Part shown: positions 52,620-61,294 of the stretch, one piece after another
How the letters are laid out: each line of letters begins with the position of its first letter
How positions within the stretch are numbered: the first letter of the stretch is position 1
From: Hungatella sp.
GTDB lineage: Bacteria; Bacillota; Clostridia; Lachnospirales; Lachnospiraceae
Reading direction: 5' to 3'
DNA: 64,000 bases
NCBI GenBank assembly: GCA_009712635.1
Contig: WASS01000020.1
Coordinates: 1,125,208-1,189,207 of the forward strand
The notes under the pieces: generated by a model
What the model was told of the DNA's origin: nothing
Databases searched by the model: none
Seen by the model: only the letters and a program-made list of their open reading frames with translations
Translations under genes and position numbers: made by a program

Positions 52620-52648
52620 ATTCTACTTTAAAAAATCTATTTTTGCAA
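52620..52648 (-). promoter_or_regulatory. argS promoter
   Basis: Minus-strand TTGCAA (52643-52648), a 17-base spacer, and TAGAAT (52620-52625). It lies just past the luxR stop codon (52664). The transcript would carry about 235 nt of leader before argS. Confidence 0.7.
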
Positions 52649-52663
52649 GTACTAATATAACGA

Positions 52664-55282
52664 TTATATTAACCCGTCTTTCCTCCCCTTTTCTACAGCC
52701 ATCATACGAGAGGAGACTCCAAGTTTTCCAAAGATACTGAGTACATGGGTCTTCACCGTGGCCTGGGATATACAGAGATTCTCTGCAATCTCCCGATTGG
52801 TAATACCAAGAGACAGCTGGCTTAATACTTCCTGTTCACGGGCAGACAGCATCTCTGTACTGCTTTCCTTAACTGTCTGCCCTCCACAGATCATTATAAT
52901 GTCAATTAAAAATGAAACTTCCTCCGGACCCATTAATTGTCTGCCATATGATTTCTGATATAATTCCTTTAGCATAGGCAGAAGAGTTGCACGATCAAGA
53001 TAAAATGGCATAAGTATCCTGTCTTTGTAAGAATAATGAATTGCTTCAACCAGCAGGTTGCTGATTTCCCGCTGACTCCCTCCTCTTGGCATATGGGAAA
53101 GCATCACTATTTTCAGAATGTCAGCTTCTGTCAGACGAAGCATATTATGATGGAGACGGGAAGCCGCCAGTATGTCCTCGGTTTCTTTGAAAGCCACTTC
53201 AGTTTCGCCCCGCTGAAACAGGATCCGGGCACGGATCAGTTTCATGAACGGCTGCTGCCTGTATTTCTTTGAAACTTCCAGCTCATTTAAAAAGCGTTCA
53301 GACAGATCTTCCGATAGCCTGTCAATACAGGCAAGCTCATAGAGCAAACGTCCCAGCGAGAGTACACTATAGTTGGGATATTCCGATAAAATCCCTTCTA
53401 CATAAGAAACCGCTGTATCATTTTCACCGCACAGGAACTTCATTTCCGCCAGATGATAGGCCAATGTCATATCGGTAATACCCGCATGAATATGGCGTTC
53501 CGTCAGTATCTGCACGGTTTGTTCCAAAACGTCCTTTGCCTGATCCAGTTCCATCCTGCGTATATAAACTCCTGCCAGTCCGAAATAATAGTTGGTATCA
53601 ATTCCCATTAAACCACTGACTGTTTTCATTATCTCTTTGGATTTGGCATAGCAGGGAAAGCAGTCATTTAAACGTCCCATTTCTTCATAAACCTGACTCA
53701 GCTGATTATAAGCGAAGAAAACGATAAATGAATTTAATCCGGCAGCTATTTTAATCCCTTTTAAGATGCAGGCTTCCGCTTCCTCATATTTCATTCGATC
53801 CAATAATGCACCCGCATTTTCAATGAGCAGCACCGCTTTCATAACGGGTCCAAACGGAATTTGTTCCATTTGCTCATCCGTCAGCGCAGGACACTGAGGT
53901 AAAATTCCGTCTTTGGTGGTAAAATAGATTTGAGCAAAGTCAACAAAACGAAATAAGTCAGAATCCTGATAGAGTTCTTTGAATTTTTCGTAAATAACAC
54001 GACACCGTTCTGTATTGATATTTCCCAGATTATAAAGAAAGCACTGGGCAGCAAGATCTGCATCCTGAAATAGCAGCTCGATGGGAACACGGTCAAGATA
54101 ACTCCATGCTTCTATCCTGCCTTCCATTAATCTGGTGATACGAAGGACTTCATTATAATTACCTGCCTCACACTGTTCCTGTAAGGCTTCCTCATAATCG
54201 CCTCTTTTCTCAAATGCTTCTGCAGTTATTTTGTAACATTCAGATTTTTGTCCTTCTGGCAGGCATAAGAACTGCTGCTTTAAATATTCTGATAAAATAT
54301 TGTGGTAACGATAGATTCCATTCTGCTCGTCCAGGCAGATGATAAACAGATTTTTTTCCATGAATCGTTCCATCAGCTGGTTAAAATCCTGTTTTGTAAG
54401 GTTCTGAAACAGCTTTTGGCAAATCTCCGCATCAAAATAAGAAAGATATCCTGTTTTAATCAAAAACTCCTGCTCCGGTCTCGTCAGAGCATCGATAATC
54501 TCACGAGTCAGGTACTGAGAAGCAATTCCTCCTCCCGCACGCAGCAACTGCCCGGAATATTTACCGGCTGCCTTTGCTGCCGCCGCAAGCTGCAAACCTC
54601 CGATCCAGCCTTCCGCAAAATGATTTAACTGATTCAGCTCTTCCTCGCTGCCTGCCAGCTTCATGGTATCTTTCAGAAAAGCCATCCCCTCTTCCATGGT
54701 CAGCTGCATTTGTTTCCCGTCAATAAACAGCAAACGGCCGGATACTGCCAGCGGACCTAAATAGACAGGCGGGTCCTCCCGTGACAGCATGAAAAAATGA
54801 AAATTGGCAGGCATTGCTTCAATAAAAAACTCAAACGTTTTAATAAGGGCCTCATCACCAATGCATTGGACATCATCAAGCACCACGTAATATTCCTCAT
54901 CACCCCACAGCTGGTTAATCAGGGGAATCAGCAGATTCTCCATATACTTGGTATCCGGATTTGTTCTTAACAGATTGAAAAGACTTCCTTCATCTTTTAA
55001 AAAGGGACTGATTGCTGCTGTAAAATATAGCCAGAAAGAATACACATTGGTATTGGTAGAATCCAGTGACAGCCAGCATATATTTTTCAGTTTCTTCTCT
55101 TGGATAAAGGATGAAAGCAGAGTTGTTTTGCCTGTACCGGCACCGCCGCTTAAAAAAATAATACTCATATCCCCACACTTGGAAAGCTGTTCAAATAACC
55201 CCTGACGCACGATGTAATTTTTCCGGGGGGCCGGTATTTTTATTTTTGTAGTAAGAAGTAATATGTCTGAGGAATGCTCCAT
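52664..55282 (-). CDS. MalT-like ATP-dependent LuxR-family activator
   Basis: Large STAND-type regulator of 872 residues. The N-terminal NTPase domain has Walker A GGAGTGKTT (about 46-54) and Walker B YYVVLDDVQCI. The middle (about 350-790) is an array of TPR-like helices. The C-terminal LuxR helix-turn-helix reads LSAREQEVLSQLSLGITNRE, then IAENLCISQATVKTHVLSIF. Such proteins switch on transcription when an inducer and ATP bind. It lies 76 bp downstream of an ABC-2 exporter operon on the same strand, which may be its target or its operon. The inducer is unknown. Confidence 0.9.
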   Translation of the reverse strand: MEHSSDILLLTTKIKIPAPRKNYIVRQGLFEQLSKCGDMSIIFLSGGAGTGKTTLLSSFIQEKKLKNICWLSLDSTNTNVYSFWLYFTAAISPFLKDEGSLFNLLRTNPDTKYMENLLIPLINQLWGDEEYYVVLDDVQCIGDEALIKTFEFFIEAMPANFHFFMLSREDPPVYLGPLAVSGRLLFIDGKQMQLTMEEGMAFLKDTMKLAGSEEELNQLNHFAEGWIGGLQLAAAAKAAGKYSGQLLRAGGGIASQYLTREIIDALTRPEQEFLIKTGYLSYFDAEICQKLFQNLTKQDFNQLMERFMEKNLFIICLDEQNGIYRYHNILSEYLKQQFLCLPEGQKSECYKITAEAFEKRGDYEEALQEQCEAGNYNEVLRITRLMEGRIEAWSYLDRVPIELLFQDADLAAQCFLYNLGNINTERCRVIYEKFKELYQDSDLFRFVDFAQIYFTTKDGILPQCPALTDEQMEQIPFGPVMKAVLLIENAGALLDRMKYEEAEACILKGIKIAAGLNSFIVFFAYNQLSQVYEEMGRLNDCFPCYAKSKEIMKTVSGLMGIDTNYYFGLAGVYIRRMELDQAKDVLEQTVQILTERHIHAGITDMTLAYHLAEMKFLCGENDTAVSYVEGILSEYPNYSVLSLGRLLYELACIDRLSEDLSERFLNELEVSKKYRQQPFMKLIRARILFQRGETEVAFKETEDILAASRLHHNMLRLTEADILKIVMLSHMPRGGSQREISNLLVEAIHYSYKDRILMPFYLDRATLLPMLKELYQKSYGRQLMGPEEVSFLIDIIMICGGQTVKESSTEMLSAREQEVLSQLSLGITNREIAENLCISQATVKTHVLSIFGKLGVSSRMMAVEKGRKDGLI

Positions 55283-55358
55283 TGTTTATTCACCTGTCAT
55301 GTATTTGTTCCTATTATTGTAATCCAGGTCGTCCGCTTTGACAAGAAATGTCTGGCAA

Positions 55359-56339
55359 TCATACCCTTTTTATATATTTCATCCGTAAACTGACACAGGA
55401 AATCACAAATAAAACCATAGAAAAAGCAATCACATATACAATACTGAAGCTGTGACGCCATGCCTCCCCCCGTTCCAGGTATTCAACAAAATCCATCAGC
55501 TGCTTCTGAGGCAGTAATTTAATGATTGTATCCAATACTATATTCTTTTTACCGAAGAAATAAAAAGTTCCTGCAAGCATGGAAGATAAGACGATAATGG
55601 ATCTGCCAAGCATGGAAGCATTATCCGGTTTACTGATCAGTGTATTTAATAGCAGGGCGAAGGAAATACCAAAAAAGCTCATTACCAAAATCAGACCTGC
55701 GTACTGGAAAAGGGTAAAACCAATGTTAAATCCCCAAAATTTTAGTAAAACAAGCAGGAAATATTCAGGCAGAAACATGGACAGGCAGAAAATGCAGTGA
55801 GCCCCCAGATAACCGCCAAAAGAAACGGGCGCTGCTGTGATCCGGCGTAACTGCCCCTGCTCTTTATCATCTGCAAACGCAAACAGATTGGCAAAAACCT
55901 CCATCAAAAGAAACATCATCATAAATCCAATTATATTAGCGCCAACACCACGGGCGGGTTTACTCCCTTTTAAGGGGGCGTCCGGATTACGCAGCATTGC
56001 CTCAACCATATTTTTATAATCATCACTCCGAAGTGTTTCGATCTCATAATCACCATCTTTGCCAATTGTCACATAAGCATCATATTTCTTCTCTACCAGT
56101 GCGGAATCAGGGGGCTTTACTGCCGAAACCACCATATCAAATTCTTTAGAACCTTTAGGCAAATCCCCGTCAGATTTGTCTGTTACCAAAACAATATGAC
56201 CTCTCACCTGTTGTACACCCGTCAGATGAACTGCCAGCACCATGGAGGCAAGGGTAAATGCTGTTAATAAAACAAACATAGACAGGCGGGTAATCGTCCG
56301 CTCATAAATATTTTTAATGGTGGTGAAAAAGGTTCTCAT
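55359..56339 (-). CDS. ABC-2 type exporter permease
   Basis: Membrane subunit of about 326 residues from the ATG at 56339, which overlaps the previous permease stop (ATGA) and has GGAGGATT upstream. After a first helix (about 14-35) comes an extracytoplasmic loop of about 110 residues. Helices then run from about 150 on (NIIGFMMMFLLMEVFANLFA through SIVYVIAFSMVLFVISCVSL). DDKEQGQLRRITAAPVSFGGY is the cytoplasmic coupling segment typical of YhgE/ABC2_membrane_3 proteins. Likely a drug, bacteriocin or lipid exporter with the neighbouring permease and ATPase. Confidence 0.87.
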   Translation of the reverse strand: MRTFFTTIKNIYERTITRLSMFVLLTAFTLASMVLAVHLTGVQQVRGHIVLVTDKSDGDLPKGSKEFDMVVSAVKPPDSALVEKKYDAYVTIGKDGDYEIETLRSDDYKNMVEAMLRNPDAPLKGSKPARGVGANIIGFMMMFLLMEVFANLFAFADDKEQGQLRRITAAPVSFGGYLGAHCIFCLSMFLPEYFLLVLLKFWGFNIGFTLFQYAGLILVMSFFGISFALLLNTLISKPDNASMLGRSIIVLSSMLAGTFYFFGKKNIVLDTIIKLLPQKQLMDFVEYLERGEAWRHSFSIVYVIAFSMVLFVISCVSLRMKYIKRV

Positions 56340-57076
56340 ATATAATCCTCCGTTCTGAAACATAATTTACAGCCTGCTGTCAGCAGTGCAGAGAGCACCA
56401 GCGCAGTAATAAAGACCGGCCAGAAATATCTCAGACTGCTGTCACAGGACAAGGTAAAGAAAGCTTCATTAAGCCATCTTACCGGTGATATTTTCGTAAT
56501 AAAAGCCATCAGACTTCCCATTCCGTCAAGCGAGAAAAACGTACCTCCCAAAAAACAAAGCAGGTTGATTACGGTACTCAGCAATGTGCTGGTAGTCTCT
56601 TCACAATGGAACACACAGCAAAAAAAGATTCCAAAAGCAGATGCCGCTAATTCTACCGGCGCCATTAAAACAACAAAAAATACCGGATTGCTTCCAAGGC
56701 TCACATGAACAAGCGGACACAAAACTAACAGCAGCAATGTATGCAGGACATAATTAAAAAGAAAGGACGCTGCCATTTTAGAAAAATAAACGCAGAAACT
56801 ACCCACTGGGGAATAAATAATCCGAAGGTTAGCCCGCTTGATATCCCGTTCCATGAAACAGTTTGAGGCAGTCATTGCCCCATTTAACATGCCATAGACA
56901 ATAAGAGAAACGGTATAGTACTGATAAGCAGTCTTACTCTCAGAATAATCCCCTCCGCACAAATAACCAAGAATCAATATTAACAAACCTGCAAAAACAG
57001 TGTTATACCCTACCAGAACCGGATTTTTAAATAAATTGACCAGATCCATTTTTAAAATTGTTATAAAACGACGCAT
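56336..57076 (-). CDS. ABC-2 type exporter permease
   Basis: Membrane protein of 246 residues with about six helices (LVGYNTVFAGLLILILGYLC at the start; FITALVLSALLTAGC near the end). MERDIKRANLRIIYSPVGSF is the coupling helix region. It lies 15 bp after the ATPase gene and overlaps the second permease by 4 bases. The two permeases are of different length and sequence, so they probably form a heterodimeric channel. Confidence 0.87.
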   Translation of the reverse strand: MRRFITILKMDLVNLFKNPVLVGYNTVFAGLLILILGYLCGGDYSESKTAYQYYTVSLIVYGMLNGAMTASNCFMERDIKRANLRIIYSPVGSFCVYFSKMAASFLFNYVLHTLLLLVLCPLVHVSLGSNPVFFVVLMAPVELAASAFGIFFCCVFHCEETTSTLLSTVINLLCFLGGTFFSLDGMGSLMAFITKISPVRWLNEAFFTLSCDSSLRYFWPVFITALVLSALLTAGCKLCFRTEDYI

Positions 57077-57091
57077 GGAAACTCTCCTTTC

Positions 57092-58030
57092 TCAGTCGCG
57101 CAGCTTGCGTCCTGTCAGCTTTAAGAAAACCGTCTCAAGACTTGCTGCTTCGCTTGTAATATTGCGTATTTTTTCGCCGTGATCACTCAACAGGGCGATG
57201 ATCCGGTCAAGATTTTCTACCCCTTTTAGAGATGTGATCTCAAACGTATTACCATCAATTTTTACAGACTTAACACCTTCCACTGAAAAAAAATCATCAT
57301 GTTCCATGGTTCCGTTTTCCTCCACCTCTATGATGTATCTCTTTTCATTCTGAATATCCTCTTTTAAACTCTCTTTGGTCCCTTCAGCAAGAATGGTTCC
57401 ATGGTCCATAATAATGATCCTGGAAGAGATCACTTCCACTTCTTCCATGTAATGAGTCGTATAAATAACTGTCATTCCCTGATTCTGAAGCTTTTTAATG
57501 GAAGAAAGAATATGATTCCGGCTTTGTGGGTCAATTCCAACTGTGGGTTCATCCATAATGACCAGCTCCGGATGGTGGGCGATGGCACATGCAATATTAA
57601 GACGCCTCTTCATTCCCCCTGAGAATGTCTTCACCTTATCCTTTCTGCGGTCCTGCAAACCAGCAAAGAGAAGTGCCTCCTCTACCGCATCGCTTAGTCT
57701 GCTGCCATAAAGTCCGTAAAGAGAAGCAAAGAACCTTAAATTGCTTTCTGCGCTTAATTCTTCGTAAAGCGCTATATCCTGAGGGACAATACCGATGGAT
57801 TGTTTGTAGCTGCGCAGTTTCTTACTGATTCTATCACCTTTAAAGCGAATCTCCCCCTCATCACTTCCAAGTACAGCGGTGAGAATGTTAATGGTAGTAC
57901 TTTTTCCTGCACCATTGGGACCTAAAAAACACAGCACCTCTCCCTGGCGTATCTCAAAACTGATTCCTTTTAAAACAATATGATCTTTAAAACTCTTTTT
58001 CAAATTGCTGACTGTCATTAGATGATCCAT
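57092..58030 (-). CDS. ABC-2 exporter ATP-binding protein (DrrA-like)
   Basis: ATPase of 312 residues from the ATG at 58030 (MDHLMTVSNLKKSFKDHIVL), preceded by AAAGGAG; a 40-codon upstream extension crosses the terminator of the preceding gene and is rejected. Walker A is GPNGAGKST, signature FSGGMKRRLNIA, and Walker B LVIMDEPTVGIDPQSR. The C-terminal 80 residues (EENGTMEHDDFFSVEGVKSV) are the extra domain of the DrrA/CcmA group. It energises the two permeases encoded next. Confidence 0.93.
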   Translation of the reverse strand: MDHLMTVSNLKKSFKDHIVLKGISFEIRQGEVLCFLGPNGAGKSTTINILTAVLGSDEGEIRFKGDRISKKLRSYKQSIGIVPQDIALYEELSAESNLRFFASLYGLYGSRLSDAVEEALLFAGLQDRRKDKVKTFSGGMKRRLNIACAIAHHPELVIMDEPTVGIDPQSRNHILSSIKKLQNQGMTVIYTTHYMEEVEVISSRIIIMDHGTILAEGTKESLKEDIQNEKRYIIEVEENGTMEHDDFFSVEGVKSVKIDGNTFEITSLKGVENLDRIIALLSDHGEKIRNITSEAASLETVFLKLTGRKLRD

Positions 58031-58081
58031 AGCATTTATCTCCTTTTTATTTGCTACGGATATCATACAGGATTGCTGCAA

Positions 58082-58124
58082 TAAAAAAATCAACCGTTTG
58101 GCTGATTGTACCGGTTGATTTTTT
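58082..58124 (-). terminator. terminator of the phosphotriesterase-family gene
   Basis: AAAAAATCAACCG and CGGTTGATTTTTT form a perfect 13-bp stem with a 15-base loop. The T-run follows on the minus strand. It separates the gene ending at 58131 from the ABC exporter operon. Confidence 0.88.
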
Positions 58125-58130
58125 ACCATT

Positions 58131-59072
58131 TCATATCTTATCCACATCATAGAAATTAGCAGGGTTCTCTGTCATCATGCGGATTATTTCCTGCCGGCTT
58201 ATTCCATTGGCAGAGCAATAGGGAATAAATTCATCAAAGATGGATGTACAGGGATGATGTTCCAGGGACTCTTTCCCTTCTGAATAGAAGTCGTAATCCT
58301 GGGACAGAAGCACCTTATGGCTGTAATTAAGTGATATAATATAGTTTAACAGCTCAAACTCCCGGGCACTTGTTCCCTTCCTTATATTATCAATGCCAAT
58401 CCACATACCCTTTTTTGCTGCCACTTCCACTGTTTCTCTGTTCGCATCCCGATCTGCATGCGCCCAAAGAAATTTATTGTAATCTGCATTTACCCCTTCC
58501 ATGACCTGTATCACTTCATGAACCATCTCTGCCTCCAGGAGGTGGCAGTGAACAGGAATACCTGTCTCTTTGCTGGCTCTCACCGCCGCAATCAGCATGG
58601 CCTTATCGGCACCAGACAATTTCCCCTTGTCAAGCAGCAGTTTGATATGTCCCGGACGTATCACAATACCATCTATGGTATCCAGACCTTCTTTAAAATC
58701 CTTGATCCATCGGTTTGCCAGCTGTTCTTCAAAATGATCCGGAAACACATCGTAAAGCTGTTTTGTCATGTTCCAGCCCGTGCACGGAATGATATGCATA
58801 TCTGTCTGTTCTGATAATAATTTTAACAATCTGACATTTTGCCCTCCAATTGGAGGTGACGTTTCCACAATACTCTTTCCGCCTCTTGCTTTAATGTCAA
58901 GCATAACAGGTACAATATAGTTCCTGTCTGATTCCATGTTTTCCACCTGATACGTTTTGTCAAAGTACATGGTGTTTGCTAAAAACTCATCTGCCTCCCA
59001 CTTAATATGTTCATGCCCTAATGTAATTCCAAGTTCTTCTTTATAAATAGGTCCTCTTGCCGTAAAAATCAT
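58131..59072 (-). CDS. phosphotriesterase-family metal hydrolase
   Basis: Amidohydrolase-superfamily enzyme of 313 residues. GHEHIK gives metal ligands His20 and His22. PGHIKLLLDKG has Lys144 in the position of the carboxylated bridging lysine. PVHCHLLEAE has His175, WAHADRD has His205, and LSQDYDFYSEG has Asp259. Members are lactonases, phosphotriesterases or sugar-lactone hydrolases; PLL-type lactonase is most likely, but the substrate is not evident. Single-gene unit with its own terminator. Confidence 0.85.
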   Translation of the reverse strand: MIFTARGPIYKEELGITLGHEHIKWEADEFLANTMYFDKTYQVENMESDRNYIVPVMLDIKARGGKSIVETSPPIGGQNVRLLKLLSEQTDMHIIPCTGWNMTKQLYDVFPDHFEEQLANRWIKDFKEGLDTIDGIVIRPGHIKLLLDKGKLSGADKAMLIAAVRASKETGIPVHCHLLEAEMVHEVIQVMEGVNADYNKFLWAHADRDANRETVEVAAKKGMWIGIDNIRKGTSAREFELLNYIISLNYSHKVLLSQDYDFYSEGKESLEHHPCTSIFDEFIPYCSANGISRQEIIRMMTENPANFYDVDKI

Positions 59073-59126
59073 ATAGATACCTCCCGCTTGCCTGTATCGG
59101 CATTTCTTTTTGTTACATCAGCATAA

Positions 59127-59160
59127 CAAATAAACTCTGACATAAGAGTGTCAGAGTTTA
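59127..59160 (-). terminator. terminator of the WYL regulator/hydrolase unit
   Basis: AAACTCTGACA and TGTCAGAGTTT form a perfect 11-bp stem with a 6-base loop. On the minus strand a weak T-rich tract (ATTTGTTA) follows. It lies 30 bp after the hydrolase stop. Confidence 0.7.
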
Positions 59161-59189
59161 AATAGATAGTTCAATATTTTGTATTTCTT

Positions 59190-60152
59190 TTATTTCTTTA
59201 AATGATCGGATATAAATTCTTTTGACAATTCAGCTATTTTATCAGCACTGGACCAGTGCAGATAATGTTCCCCGGCAAGCGTTTCTACTTTTTGTATGGA
59301 AGGATTGGTTATTAACTGTTGATGAAGCGGGAGCCAGTTTTGATCGGTATCTTCGGAATCCTTGGCTAAAATAGCAAGAACAGGGAGATTATCCGGATAT
59401 TTTACATCATATAATTCTTCTGTGTTTTTATTTACACTGTTAAATTCATTTATTACAGATACATTTACACTGTTCCACGCTGTGGCCATTTTTTTTATTT
59501 TAATCTGATCTTCCGTGTAATCCTTATTTTTATTCTTTGTATCCTCAGCCTCCGGCAATAGATACGTGATGTCCCTTATGATGCCAAATGTGTTAAGCAA
59601 AGTTAAGCTGTGAGACATATCGGGATCTTTACTAACTTTTGTCTGATTTGGCACTGACTCATCAATTCCAATGATTGCCTCCACTTCATCAGGGTATTTA
59701 ATCGCATAATACATGGAATAAATCCCGGATATTGAGTGAGGCATTAAAATATATGGTCCCTTTATTTCTAATTGGTTCAGCGCAGTCCGGATTTCATTTA
59801 CAATATTTTCATTGGAACGCTCTGCTTTTGTTGTATCACTGAAACCATAACCAAAGTATTCAAGAATTACAACTTTGTAATCCGTACTCAGTCGATCTGC
59901 CAGGGGCATGAAATCTGCGATGGGTGATGCCGTTCCCAATCCGCTTAATAAAACAATGGTTTTTTCTCCCTGGCCGGTCACATATGCCTGCATATGCTTT
60001 CCATCTATATCAATGGTTTTTCCGATTGTGTATTTCTTTTTTTCCATTGATGTAAGAATATTATGAGTTAACGCTGAGATAATTAAAAGGCCAGCAATGA
60101 TTATAAAGAACCATAGTATTATTTTCCCGGTTATTCTAATTGCTTTCTTCAT
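59190..60152 (-). CDS. membrane-anchored alpha/beta hydrolase
   Basis: About 320 residues from the ATG at 60152 (MKKAIRITGKIILWFFIIIA), with AAAGGAG upstream; earlier in-frame codons are rejected. The start lies inside the 3' end of the WYL gene (17-base overlap), so translation is coupled. A helix about 8-30 anchors it. TIVLLSGLGTASPIADF is the oxyanion loop, YILMPHSISGIYSMY has the nucleophile Ser in an HSxSG motif, and EHYLHWSS holds the catalytic His. It resembles Firmicute proline-iminopeptidase/haloperoxidase-like hydrolases. Substrate unknown. Confidence 0.85.
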   Translation of the reverse strand: MKKAIRITGKIILWFFIIIAGLLIISALTHNILTSMEKKKYTIGKTIDIDGKHMQAYVTGQGEKTIVLLSGLGTASPIADFMPLADRLSTDYKVVILEYFGYGFSDTTKAERSNENIVNEIRTALNQLEIKGPYILMPHSISGIYSMYYAIKYPDEVEAIIGIDESVPNQTKVSKDPDMSHSLTLLNTFGIIRDITYLLPEAEDTKNKNKDYTEDQIKIKKMATAWNSVNVSVINEFNSVNKNTEELYDVKYPDNLPVLAILAKDSEDTDQNWLPLHQQLITNPSIQKVETLAGEHYLHWSSADKIAELSKEFISDHLKK

Positions 60153-61113
60153 CTGATATGCTCCTTTGTGATACATCCTGATACTTTTCGGATAATGCAT
60201 TACTTAGCTGCTTTATTTCATCCATGAATTCTTCCGGTCTTAAAGCAGTCACCTTTTTAGGATGACATAAAACCAATTTACATATTTCATCCTTATAAGG
60301 AGTACTGACTGTCAGATGCATTTTGCTGTCTATGGATCGGGCCACGGCATTCTGAAGATAAACATCATCCTTGATAATCCTGTAAAGAGCCGGATCAATA
60401 AGCAGTTCATACGTATTCCACCGAAACTTATCGTGCTCTGGTACGGGCAGTTCCCTGTTTATAAAATGATTTTCTTCATCCATGCATGTAATTGATACAA
60501 TTCGGTCAAGCCGGAACGTCCGCTTTTCTTCTCTTAAATGACAGTAGCCGTTAATATACCATCCTCCATCTCCAAATTGCAGCTCTATAGGTGAAAAACG
60601 CCTGGATTCTGTGGCATTCCGCTCTGGATGGTAATAACTAAGCTGCAGATCGCAGGATTTAAACAGTGCCTCTAATATGGGGTTTAGAACATCATCTGCG
60701 TAGCCTTTTGGTATTATCCGCAATATATCAAAATTTATGTGTGATATAGCCTGGGAAGCCTTTTGCCTTTCATCATCCGGTAAAACATTCAGCAGCTTGC
60801 CGCTTAGCAGGTTATAATCGGCAGCCATGTTGGGGATACGAAACTCTTCTCCAGCCTTTAACACCATCAAAAGCATTAATATTTCCTGCTCACTAAGTTT
60901 TATACTTGGCAGAAAATAGGAAGAATCTATCTCGTACCCCCCTCCCAGTCCCTCGTAGGAAATAATGGGGACATGAAGCTGGCTGAGCCCATCAATATCT
61001 CTGTAGATCGTCCGCTCGCTCACATCAAAATAATCCGCCAGCTCTTTGGCGGTCATTTTTTTCCGCATTCGTAACAAATGAATAATTCCATTCTGTCTTT
61101 CTGTTTTTTTCAT
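60136..61113 (-). CDS. YafY-type HTH/WYL transcriptional regulator
   Basis: A 325-residue regulator: N-terminal HTH_11 (LRMRKKMTAKELADYFDVSE then RTIYRDIDGLSQLHVPIISY) and a WYL sensor domain around 160-230 (IELQFGDGGWYINGYCHLRE). A C-terminal WCX extension follows. WYL domains often bind nucleic acid or small ligands. It may control its own operon with the overlapping hydrolase gene and the divergent ABC-F gene, whose shared 181-bp gap has an 8-bp inverted repeat over the ABC-F promoter. Confidence 0.9.
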   Translation of the reverse strand: MKKTERQNGIIHLLRMRKKMTAKELADYFDVSERTIYRDIDGLSQLHVPIISYEGLGGGYEIDSSYFLPSIKLSEQEILMLLMVLKAGEEFRIPNMAADYNLLSGKLLNVLPDDERQKASQAISHINFDILRIIPKGYADDVLNPILEALFKSCDLQLSYYHPERNATESRRFSPIELQFGDGGWYINGYCHLREEKRTFRLDRIVSITCMDEENHFINRELPVPEHDKFRWNTYELLIDPALYRIIKDDVYLQNAVARSIDSKMHLTVSTPYKDEICKLVLCHPKKVTALRPEEFMDEIKQLSNALSEKYQDVSQRSISDEESN

Positions 61114-61157
61114 TCCATTTACTCTCTATTCATTTTCATTTGAGATACATTCAATAT

Positions 61158-61205
61158 CATACCATTCCAACGAAATAATTGAAATAATTATTAAAAGATG
61201 GTATG
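61158..61205. promoter_or_regulatory. inverted repeat in the WYL/ABC-F divergent region
   Basis: CATACCAT (61158-61165) and ATGGTATG (61198-61205) are perfect complements 32 bp apart. The right arm overlaps the -10 of the ABC-F promoter. Candidate operator for the divergently encoded WYL regulator. Confidence 0.4.
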
Positions 61206-61207
61206 CT
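61179..61207 (+). promoter_or_regulatory. promoter of the ABC-F gene
   Basis: TTGAAA (61179-61184), a 17-base spacer, and TATGCT (61202-61207). It gives an 80-base leader before the start codon. I saw no terminator or convincing leader peptide in that leader. Confidence 0.55.
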
Positions 61208-61294
61208 ACCAGAGGTAATCTCAAAAACTGTTATTAGTGGAAACAATATTAACAATACAGTGATGGGATGCCGCATATTACATGGAGGACTTAC

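Noticed and set aside
52378-52664. T-box riboswitch upstream of argS
   Set aside because: The conserved GGGTGG.ACCGCG T-box core and AG-bulge specifier stem are not present; the leader instead has an Arg-rich ORF and three-way alternative pairing.
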